Shown here in pieces: positions 1-5,281 of a stretch of 11,195 nt of DNA. The DNA lies in assembly GCA_943372725.1 (NCBI GenBank), contig CALRZT010000142.1:1-11195 (forward strand), read 5' to 3'. Each line of letters opens with the position of its first letter. The stretch's first letter is position 1. The translations under genes were made by a program, and so were the position numbers. A model generated the notes under the pieces. The model did not search any database. It saw only the letters and a program-made list of their open reading frames with translations, and had not been told where the DNA came from. Source of the DNA: CAMDHY01 sp943372725. GTDB taxonomy: Bacteria; Pseudomonadota; Alphaproteobacteria; Rhizobiales; Segnochrobactraceae.

Positions 1-1394
1 CTCGGTGCGGCGGAGGGCGCAACCTGCACCGCGGCCAAGTCGGTGGTAGTGCCGGTCGTGGCGACGGTGGTGGCGGATGCCGGGGCGGCCACGGCCGGGG
101 AGGCTGTGACCGGGCCGGCCGCGACCGGCGCCGTGCTGCCGGCTTCCGCCGCCGCGGCGGCATCGGACGAGCCACCGCCTGCGAACGAGAACATCGAGCC
201 GAAGAAGCCGCCGACGCCCTCGGGCTGCTTCGCCGCGACGACCGTCGCCGAGGGCGCGCGGCCGGGGGCGGCGATCGGCAGCGGCACGCCGGACGCGATC
301 ATGATGCGCGTCGCCTCGTCCGGCTCCGTGCCCGGCTCCTCGCCGGCGCCCGGCGCCAGCGGCACCGGACCCTTGTCCTTGGTCTTCTCGATGGCGCTGG
401 CGATCATCAGGTCGCGCGCCTTGTTCTCTTCCATCTGTTGCTGCTTCGCCTTCATCGCAGCAACGATCTGACGGACTGCCACCTCGTCCTTCTGCTTCTT
501 CGAAGCGACGGCGATGGAGATTTCCTGCGGCACGTCGAGGATCGGGCAGGCGCGGCTCGGGTCGAGGCCGCGGTTCGGATCGGCGGACTTGGCGTTGAAG
601 ACGTACTGGCGGCCGCAGACGTCGACTTTCGGCTCGAGGCGGGTGACCTCGAAGTGGTCGTAGCCTTCCTTCAGCATCAGCCAGAACGGCATGTTCGGAT
701 TGCCCTCGTACTTGGCGAGGTTCTCCGGCGTCATCTTGAAGGGGTAGGCCTGCACCTGGAAGGAGCGCTGACCGCCTTTGAACGCCTCGCGTCCGAGCGC
801 GTAGATGTCCTGGATCTGCTTGTCCTCCATGGCGTAGCAGCCACGCGAGGAGCACGCCCCGTGCACCATCAGGTGCGAGCCGGTGCGGCCGTGCGAGCGG
901 TCGTAGGCGTTCGGGAAGCCGAGATTGAAGGCGAGGTGATAGTTCGAGTTCGGGTTCATCAGGCCCGGCGTGATCGTGTAGAAGCCTTCCGGCGCCTGCC
1001 GGTCGCCTTCCTTCACCTTCGGGCCGAGATCACCCGACCACTTGCAGATCTCGTAGGTGTTGAGCAGGGCGAACTTGCCGTCCGGGCCCTTTTTCCAGAC
1101 CTCGAGCTCCGACTCCTGCTTGAACAGGCGGATCAGGATCGGCGAAGCGGCGCTCATGTTGAGCTCGCGCATCTTCGCAAGCGTGGCGGGCGCGATCGGC
1201 CGGTTCGCCTTGACGCCACCGCCGCCGTAGCCGACCTCGTCTGCCTGACAGCCGGCGAGCACGAGGGCGGCGGCAAGGACCGCGCCCTTGGCGAACGCAC
1301 CGCCGCGACCCTTAAGGGCGCCGAAGAAGGACGACTGACGCGGCGGCACCGGCGGCACCGCAGCGAGCGAGCGAGCGTCTGGCGTTGACGGCAT
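1..1394 (-). CDS. L,D-transpeptidase (YkuD, YafK-like) lipoprotein, 3' end outside window
   Basis: Translated from the ATG at 1392-1394, this frame stays open for 464 codons to the left edge, so the C-terminus is missing. Residues 33-49 form a lipoprotein signal with lipobox LAGC and Cys49 as the lipidation site; the n-region is long, so a GTG at codon 13 or 16 could be the true start, although AGGA lies just upstream of the ATG. The YkuD catalytic domain spans about residues 84-215. It has the signature HLMVHGACSSRGCYAM with His178 and nucleophile Cys186. The SSRGCYAM form is typical of the YafK/DpaA branch, whose E. coli member cleaves Braun lipoprotein from peptidoglycan; other family members make 3-3 crosslinks. 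The protein probably acts in the periplasm, anchored to a membrane. After the domain come some 170 residues of low-complexity Ala/Thr/Pro/Gly-rich sequence. The family is clear, the exact reaction is not. Confidence 0.88.
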   Translation of the reverse strand, partial: MPSTPDARSLAAVPPVPPRQSSFFGALKGRGGAFAKGAVLAAALVLAGCQADEVGYGGGGVKANRPIAPATLAKMRELNMSAASPILIRLFKQESELEVWKKGPDGKFALLNTYEICKWSGDLGPKVKEGDRQAPEGFYTITPGLMNPNSNYHLAFNLGFPNAYDRSHGRTGSHLMVHGACSSRGCYAMEDKQIQDIYALGREAFKGGQRSFQVQAYPFKMTPENLAKYEGNPNMPFWLMLKEGYDHFEVTRLEPKVDVCGRQYVFNAKSADPNRGLDPSRACPILDVPQEISIAVASKKQKDEVAVRQIVAAMKAKQQQMEENKARDLMIASAIEKTKDKGPVPLAPGAGEEPGTEPDEATRIMIASGVPLPIAAPGRAPSATVVAAKQPEGVGGFFGSMFSFAGGGSSDAAAAAEAGSTAPVAAGPVTASPAVAAPASATTVATTGTTTDLAAVQVAPSAAP

Positions 1395-1551
1395 GAGATC
1401 CTGCAAAGCCGGCGTTCCCTGGCCCCCCGGCCGATCCGACCTTAGGAGCGCAATCCTTACCGAGTCGTAACCATATCGCGCCGCGACGGGAGGCGCGAGA
1501 GGCCTCTTCAGTCGGGCGGGAATGCGGCGAGCGTGTGGCCGGCCGCCGGAC

Positions 1552-1565
1552 ACCGGGCCCCCGGT
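1552..1565 (-). terminator. Weak GC hairpin just after accA stop
   Basis: ACCGGG (1552-1557) and CCCGGT (1560-1565) are perfect inverted arms three bases past the accA stop codon. The tight centre means about five pairs with a four-base loop. There is no T-run, so it could be a processing or pausing hairpin rather than a true intrinsic terminator. The rest of the 173-base gap 1395-1567 shows nothing firm except the upstream region of the transpeptidase gene. Confidence 0.22.
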
Positions 1566-1567
1566 CC

Positions 1568-2521
1568 TCAGAGGCCGCGCCCGATCGCCAGGAATTTCGC
1601 CCGCCGCGCCTGCCGCACCGCGGCCGCCTCCTGGCCGGCATAGCTGCCGAGCGCCCGCTCGATCGCGTCGCCGACGGCGGCGATGACGGCCGCCGGCGCG
1701 CGGTGGGCGCCACCGACGGGCTCCTTGACGATCTCGTCGACGACACCGAGCCGCACGAGGTCGTCGGCGGTGATCTTCATGTTGGTGGCCGCGTCCGGAG
1801 CGCGCGCCGCGTCGCGCCACAGGATCGAGGCGGCGCCCTCTGGCGAGATGACGCTGTAGACGGCGTGTTCCAGCATGATGACGCGGTTGGCCGTGGCGAG
1901 CGCGATGGCGCCGCCCGAGCCGCCCTCGCCGATGACGACGGCGACGTTCGGCACGCCGAGCGACAGGCAGGCCTGGGTCGAGCGGGCGATCGCCTCGGCC
2001 TGGCCGCGCTCTTCGGCGTCGATGCCGGGATAGGCGCCGGCGGTATCGACGAGGGCGATCACCGGCAGCCCGAAGCGGTCGGCGAGTTCCATGACGCGCA
2101 CCGCCTTGCGGTAGCCCTCCGGCCGCGCCATGCCGAAATTGTGCTTGATGCGGCTCTGGGTGTCGTTGCCCTTCTCCTGGCCGAGCACGGCCACGGGCGT
2201 GCCGCGGAAGCGGCCGAGGCCGGCGACGATCGCCGCGTCCTCGCCGAAGGAGCGATCGCCGGCGAGCGGCGTGAACTCGGTGACGAGGTGGGCGATGTAG
2301 TCGACCGCGTGCGGGCGGTCGGGATGGCGGGCGACCAGCGTCTTCTGCCACGGCGTCAGCTTGGCGTAGACGTCCTGCAGGGCGGCGGCGGCCTTCGCCT
2401 CGAGCTTGCCGATCTCGTCGCCGACGTCGACCGATTCGCCCTCGGCGGCGAGCGCGCGAAGCTCCTGCACCTTGCCTTCGAGATCGGCGACCGGCTTCTC
2501 GAAGTCCAGATAGCTTCTCAT
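1568..2521 (-). CDS. accA: Acetyl-CoA carboxylase carboxyltransferase subunit alpha
   Basis: AccA is the alpha half of the carboxyltransferase of acetyl-CoA carboxylase. With AccD it moves the carboxyl group from biotin on AccB to acetyl-CoA, making malonyl-CoA, the first committed step of fatty acid synthesis in the cytosol. The 317-residue product matches the family's usual length (about 319 in E. coli). It starts MRSYLDFEKP, the usual AccA opening. Family blocks in order are HPDRPHAVDYI near residue 66, GQEKGNDTQSRIKHNFGM near 115, DTAGAYPGIDAEERGQ from Asp159, the glycine-rich GEGGSGGA at 198-205 that forms an oxyanion-type site, and SVISPEGAASILWRD after it. The crotonase-like fold is intact with no frameshift. 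Shine-Dalgarno complementarity upstream of the ATG is weak. It is separated by 121 bases from the copper operon and looks functionally unrelated to its neighbours. Confidence 0.98.
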   Translation of the reverse strand: MRSYLDFEKPVADLEGKVQELRALAAEGESVDVGDEIGKLEAKAAAALQDVYAKLTPWQKTLVARHPDRPHAVDYIAHLVTEFTPLAGDRSFGEDAAIVAGLGRFRGTPVAVLGQEKGNDTQSRIKHNFGMARPEGYRKAVRVMELADRFGLPVIALVDTAGAYPGIDAEERGQAEAIARSTQACLSLGVPNVAVVIGEGGSGGAIALATANRVIMLEHAVYSVISPEGAASILWRDAARAPDAATNMKITADDLVRLGVVDEIVKEPVGGAHRAPAAVIAAVGDAIERALGSYAGQEAAAVRQARRAKFLAIGRGL

Positions 2522-2546
2522 CGTCCCGTCCGCTGCTCCCGTGACC

Positions 2547-2564
2547 CGTCCGCGCGGCGGGACG
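2547..2564 (-). terminator. Possible terminator hairpin between multicopper oxidase gene and accA
   Basis: CGTCCGC (2547-2553) pairs with GCGGGACG (2557-2564) with one bulged G and a GCG loop. It lies 79 bases past the stop of the copper operon and about 25 bases before the accA start, on the same strand. No T-tract follows, so termination is only a guess; it could equally sit in the accA leader. The remainder of 2522-2642 shows no recognisable feature. Confidence 0.2.
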
Positions 2565-2642
2565 TTGGCCAGCCGAGCGCGGCAAAGTCAAGGCGAGGGG
2601 GCATCGCGAAAGGCGCCATCACGGCCTCGGGCAAGCCCACGT

Positions 2643-4229
2643 TCAGCCGACGCCGTCGTAGAGGACGTCGGTCATCATGCCGGTCGCCATGTGGTAGAGG
2701 TTGTGGCAGTGGAACGGCCAGCGGCCGGGGTTGTCGGCGTCGAAGACGACCTTCACCCGACCCATCGGCGCCACCAGCACCGTGTCGCGCACCGCCCCGG
2801 CGAGCGGCGTGCCGTCGATCTCGACCACCTGGAAGGCGTGGCCGTGCAGGTGCATCGGGTGCGCCATCATCGTGTCGTTGACGATGTCGAGCATCACCCG
2901 CTCGCCGCCGCGCACCTGGATCGGCGCCGGCTTCGGCCAGAACGCGCCGTTGAGCGACCAGGCGTAGCGCGCCATCCCGCCGCCGAGGTCGATGCGGACG
3001 GTGCGGTCGGCCGGCCGTTCCGGGAGCGGTGTGAGCGCCACGAGCCGCCGTTCCAGGGCGAGGTCAAGTGGCGGGGCCTTGTCGGCCGCCTGGCCGAGCT
3101 TTGCCACAGTCGCGCCGGGCGCGGCGAGCACGAGCCCGGTGCGGGCCACATCGCCCTCGCGCTGCGCGAGCACCGGCACGACGCCGCCGGCCGGTACGTC
3201 GACGAGGAGGTCGATCCGTTGCGCCATCGACAGCGGGAAGCGCGTGCCCGCGACCGGAACCACCGGCGTGCCGTCGACGGCGACCAGGGTCGCCGTCCGG
3301 CCGCCGAGGTCGATCCAGTAGGCGGTGGCGGCGGAGGCATTGATGATACGCAGCCGCACCCGCCCACCGCGCTCGGTGCGCACGACCTCGGGATCGGCGA
3401 GCGTGCGCCGGTTGGCGAGGTAGGCGTCGTAGTCGACGTCATTGAGGTCCATCACCATGCCGGCCGGCATCCCGCCGGACATGTCCCCCGAGGCCATGCC
3501 GTGCCCCGCCATGCCGTGGCTTGCCATCCCGCCGCCTGTCATGCCGCCGCCCGCCATGCCGTGCCTGGCGTGCGGATCGGCCGGCGCCGCCATGCCGTGG
3601 CCGGCGTGCGGGTCCGTCACGGTCATCGGTGCGGCGCCGTGTCCGGCGTGGGGGGCTGCGGGGCCGTGGCCACCGCCCGCCGTCAGGCCGGCGAGGATCT
3701 CGGCCGGATCGCGGAAGGTGAAGTCCTCGAGGATCAGCACAACTTCCTGCACGTCCGCCCGCACGTCCTCGTCCGTGCGCACGATCAGTGGCGCGGCAAG
3801 CAGGCGCTGCTCCTGCAGGCCGTGGTGCGAGTGCATCCAGTGGGTGCCCGGACGGGCGGCGTAGTCGTAGGAACGCCGTCCACCGGCGGCGATCGGAGAG
3901 ATTCCCGGGCCGGCGACGCCGTCCTCGACGTCGGGTGGCGTCTGGCCGTGCCAGTGGATGATCGTCTCCTCGCCGAGCTCGTTGACGAGCTCGAAGGCGA
4001 AGCGCGCCCCGGGATCCAGCACCACGCCGTCGCGCCCGCCCGGTCCGGCGATGCCGAACACCGTCGCCGCCCTGCCGTTAACCTCGAGCGTGCGCGTGCC
4101 CGCCACGAGAGACGGCGCCGCCGCGCGTGCAGGCCGGATGCCAGGCAGGGCCGCCGCGGCGACGAGGCCGGCGCCGGCCGTCATGAGCGTGCGGCGGGTC
4201 AGACCGGGGCAAAACGGCTTCTCGATCAT
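2643..4229 (-). CDS. Multicopper oxidase, Tat-exported, with Met/His-rich insert (copper resistance type)
   Basis: This 528-residue periplasmic multicopper oxidase probably oxidises Cu(I) to less toxic Cu(II), like PcoA/CopA or CueO. The start is the ATG at 4227-4229: it has AAAGGA eight bases upstream and opens a Tat signal (twin Arg12-Arg13 in TRRTLM, hydrophobic stretch, likely cleavage after ARA at residue 36). A longer reading to 4415 would overlap the upstream gene. All four copper-ligand blocks are present: HWHG at 92-95, HSHHG at 133-137, HPMHLHGH at 457-464, and HCHNLYHMATGM at 507-518. The last supplies type-1 ligand Cys508 and probable axial Met518. Between domains, about residues 184-258 are extremely rich in Met, His and Gly (repeats like DPHAGHGMA), a likely Cu(I)-gathering segment. 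It is last in the csoR-spy-oxidase operon, 49 bases after its neighbour. Cuproxidase is the best call; laccase activity on organic substrates cannot be excluded. Confidence 0.95.
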   Translation of the reverse strand: MIEKPFCPGLTRRTLMTAGAGLVAAAALPGIRPARAAAPSLVAGTRTLEVNGRAATVFGIAGPGGRDGVVLDPGARFAFELVNELGEETIIHWHGQTPPDVEDGVAGPGISPIAAGGRRSYDYAARPGTHWMHSHHGLQEQRLLAAPLIVRTDEDVRADVQEVVLILEDFTFRDPAEILAGLTAGGGHGPAAPHAGHGAAPMTVTDPHAGHGMAAPADPHARHGMAGGGMTGGGMASHGMAGHGMASGDMSGGMPAGMVMDLNDVDYDAYLANRRTLADPEVVRTERGGRVRLRIINASAATAYWIDLGGRTATLVAVDGTPVVPVAGTRFPLSMAQRIDLLVDVPAGGVVPVLAQREGDVARTGLVLAAPGATVAKLGQAADKAPPLDLALERRLVALTPLPERPADRTVRIDLGGGMARYAWSLNGAFWPKPAPIQVRGGERVMLDIVNDTMMAHPMHLHGHAFQVVEIDGTPLAGAVRDTVLVAPMGRVKVVFDADNPGRWPFHCHNLYHMATGMMTDVLYDGVG

Positions 4230-4237
4230 CGGCTCGG

Positions 4238-4243
4238 TCCTTT
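4238..4243 (-). promoter_or_regulatory. Ribosome binding site fixing the multicopper oxidase start
   Basis: AAAGGA on the minus strand, eight bases before the ATG at 4227-4229. It sits directly ahead of the codon that begins the twin-arginine signal peptide and so decides this start over longer in-frame readings. Confidence 0.7.
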
Positions 4244-4256
4244 CGCAGTCCGGTCG

Positions 4257-4273
4257 GCGGGCGTCTCGCCCGC
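4257..4273 (-). other. Perfect intercistronic hairpin between spy-like gene and oxidase gene
   Basis: GCGGGCG (4257-4263) and CGCCCGC (4267-4273) are perfect 7-base arms around a three-base loop. In the mRNA the hairpin begins five bases after the stop codon of the Spy-like gene and ends 27 bases before the oxidase ATG, leaving its ribosome site free. No T-run follows, so a stability or processing element that tunes upstream versus downstream expression is more likely than a terminator. Confidence 0.5.
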
Positions 4274-4278
4274 TGCCG

Positions 4279-4890
4279 TCACTTCGGATGGTGGTGATGG
4301 CCGCCATCAGCGGGCGTCGGCCCGGCGCCCGGAGCGGCCGGCGCGTCGGCGTAGCCGCGCAGCACGTCGTAGCGGTGGATCTGGTGCGGGGTGAGGACGG
4401 CGGCCGTCTCGACATGGGCCGTGAGATGGACGCCGCGGAGCCGGCCGGCGAGCAGGCCGATCTCCGCCGTCAGGCGCTCCACCGCCGCCGTGTCGAGCCG
4501 GCGCGCCGCGAAGCCTTCGTCGAGCGCACGCTCGGCGGTGGCGATCTCGGCACCGAGACGCTTCGCCTCGGCCCGCATCGCCGCCTCGATCGCCGCCAGC
4601 CGCTGTACCTGATCGGGCGTCAGGCCGAGTTCGGACGACAGCTCTCGGGCGTGCATCGGCCCGGGATGCCCGTTGAGCTCGGCGGCCAGCGCCAGGCCCA
4701 TGCCGCGACCGGCGGCGAGATCGTCGAGCTCGGCGGCGGAAAGCGCCTTCACGGCCCGCGTCGTGTCGCCGGCGTAGGGCGACGGCGAGGCCGCCCAGGC
4801 GGACGCGGAGGCCGCGACCCCCGCGGTGGCTGCGATCATCGCCAGAGGCAGTTGCAGGGGGCGGAAACGGATGGTGACGCGACGGGCCAT
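4279..4890 (-). CDS. Spy/CpxP-like periplasmic metal-stress protein
   Basis: The 203-residue product has an N-terminal signal peptide (Arg-rich start, hydrophobic run, probable cleavage after AWA near residue 34). The mature part is almost all helix. It begins SPYAGDTTRAVKALSAAELDDLAAGRGMGLALAAELNG, an opening I recognise from Spy/CpxP-family proteins beside metal-resistance genes. An ELGLTPDQVQRL segment follows, resembling the LTxxQ motif of the CpxP/Spy/CnrX group, then Ala/Glu/Arg-rich amphipathic helices and a second LTPHQ. Spy and CpxP are ATP-independent chaperones or stress sensors; CnrX/ZraP relatives bind metals. The C-terminus ends GGHHHHPK, a likely metal-binding tail. GGAG lies seven bases before the ATG. 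It lies 29 bases after csoR, so it should be copper-induced. Chaperone, metal scavenger or both cannot be told apart from sequence. Confidence 0.82.
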   Translation of the reverse strand: MARRVTIRFRPLQLPLAMIAATAGVAASASAWAASPSPYAGDTTRAVKALSAAELDDLAAGRGMGLALAAELNGHPGPMHARELSSELGLTPDQVQRLAAIEAAMRAEAKRLGAEIATAERALDEGFAARRLDTAAVERLTAEIGLLAGRLRGVHLTAHVETAAVLTPHQIHRYDVLRGYADAPAAPGAGPTPADGGHHHHPK

Positions 4891-4919
4891 GAGCGGTCTC
4901 CGGTTCGGATCGGTGGCGG

Positions 4920-5195
4920 CTATCGGTCGGTCCGTCCTAGCACGTCGATCAGTTCGCCGATCTTGCGCCGCTGCTCGTCCGGGTCGCCGGAGGCGATGGC
5001 GTGCTCGACGCAGTGGGCGACGTGATCCTTCAGCACCTCCTCCTCGACGCGGCGCAGTGCCGCGCGGACGGCGGCGATCTGCGTCACCACGTCGATGCAG
5101 TAGCGGTCATCCTCCACCATGCGGGAGAGGCCGCGGACCTGTCCCTCGATGCGGGAGAGGCGCTTCAGGCAGGCGGACTTGGTTTCGGTCTGCAT
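4920..5195 (-). CDS. csoR: Copper-sensing transcriptional repressor CsoR
   Basis: This 91-residue cytosolic protein of the CsoR/RcnR/FrmR (DUF156) family is all-helical and represses DNA until Cu(I) binds. The start MQTETKSACLKRLSRIEGQVRGL matches the family's usual N-terminus; an in-frame ATG at 5240 would add 15 residues unlike the family and lies inside an operator. The Cu(I) triad is present: Cys33 in DRYCIDV, His58 and Cys62 in KDHVAHC. This equals Cys36/His61/Cys65 of the M. tuberculosis protein and excludes the FrmR pattern (no second Cys) and the RcnR pattern (His instead of that Cys). Tyr32 and Glu81 line up by eye with the outer-sphere residues. Extra Cys9 and His61/His65 are of unknown role. 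It is first in the copper operon and divergent from the ATPase gene, with operators between, implying autoregulation. No clear Shine-Dalgarno precedes the ATG. Confidence 0.95.
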   Translation of the reverse strand: MQTETKSACLKRLSRIEGQVRGLSRMVEDDRYCIDVVTQIAAVRAALRRVEEEVLKDHVAHCVEHAIASGDPDEQRRKIGELIDVLGRTDR

Positions 5196-5202
5196 GACTG
5201 GA

Positions 5203-5231
5203 CAGATACCCCACCAGGGTATATTTGACAA
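5203..5231 (-). promoter_or_regulatory. Predicted promoter of the csoR-spy-oxidase operon
   Basis: On the minus strand, TTGTCA (5226-5231, five of six to the -35 consensus) is followed after exactly 17 bases by TATCTG (5203-5208, four of six to the -10 consensus). Operator 1 fills the spacer and overlaps the -10, fitting repression by occlusion. The -10 ends only seven bases before the csoR ATG, so transcription would begin at or almost at the start codon. Confidence 0.5.
5206..5222. promoter_or_regulatory. CsoR-type operator 1 (csoR-proximal)
   Basis: ATACCCCACCAGGGTAT has perfect 6-base inverted arms, ATACCC and GGGTAT, around a 5-base centre. This is the known form of CsoR operators (G/C tracts flanked by TA on both sides). 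It overlaps the predicted csoR -10 box. It shares arm sequence, arm length and spacer length with operator 2. Confidence 0.8.
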
Positions 5232-5258
5232 GATGGTCATACCCCGTGCGGGTATAGA
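5225..5258 (+). promoter_or_regulatory. Possible promoter of the copper ATPase gene
   Basis: A perfect -35 consensus TTGACA lies at 5225-5230. The best downstream -10-like string is TATAGA at 5253-5258, giving a spacer of 22 bases, longer than the usual 17; GGTATA at 5251-5256 gives 20. Operator 2 covers the spacer and the left of the -10. The -35 is convincing, the -10 assignment is not. Confidence 0.35.
5239..5255. promoter_or_regulatory. CsoR-type operator 2 (ATPase-proximal)
   Basis: ATACCCCGTGCGGGTAT has the same perfect arms ATACCC/GGGTAT and 5-base spacer as operator 1. Its centre (5247) is 33 bp from the centre of operator 1 (5214), about three helical turns, so both face the same side of the DNA. 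It overlaps the predicted ATPase promoter, and its end lies 26 bases before the ATPase ATG. Confidence 0.8.
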
Positions 5259-5281
5259 GCGAGCGACGACGGAGACTAGCG

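Noticed and set aside
438..1388. Plus-strand open frame (316 codons) opposite the L,D-transpeptidase
   Set aside because: The minus strand carries the lipobox and catalytic Cys motif, and this frame is a GC-rich mirror of it.
1490..1512. Palindrome around GAGAGGCCTCTTC as a regulatory site
   Set aside because: AGAGGCCTCT is a short self-complementary string with no loop or flanking promoter signal; expected by chance in GC-rich DNA.
2541..4394. Plus-strand open frame (617 codons) opposite the multicopper oxidase
   Set aside because: All copper-ligand motifs, the Tat signal and the ribosome site lie on the minus strand. This frame is His/Arg-rich only because it is complementary to the oxidase codons.
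4230..4415. N-terminal extension of the multicopper oxidase to the ATG at 4415
   Set aside because: It would overlap the end of the Spy-like gene and put 62 unconserved residues before the Tat signal. The inner ATG has a good ribosome site.
5196..5240. N-terminal extension of CsoR to the ATG at 5240
   Set aside because: The added 15 residues are unlike the family, and the codons lie across both operators and the promoter.
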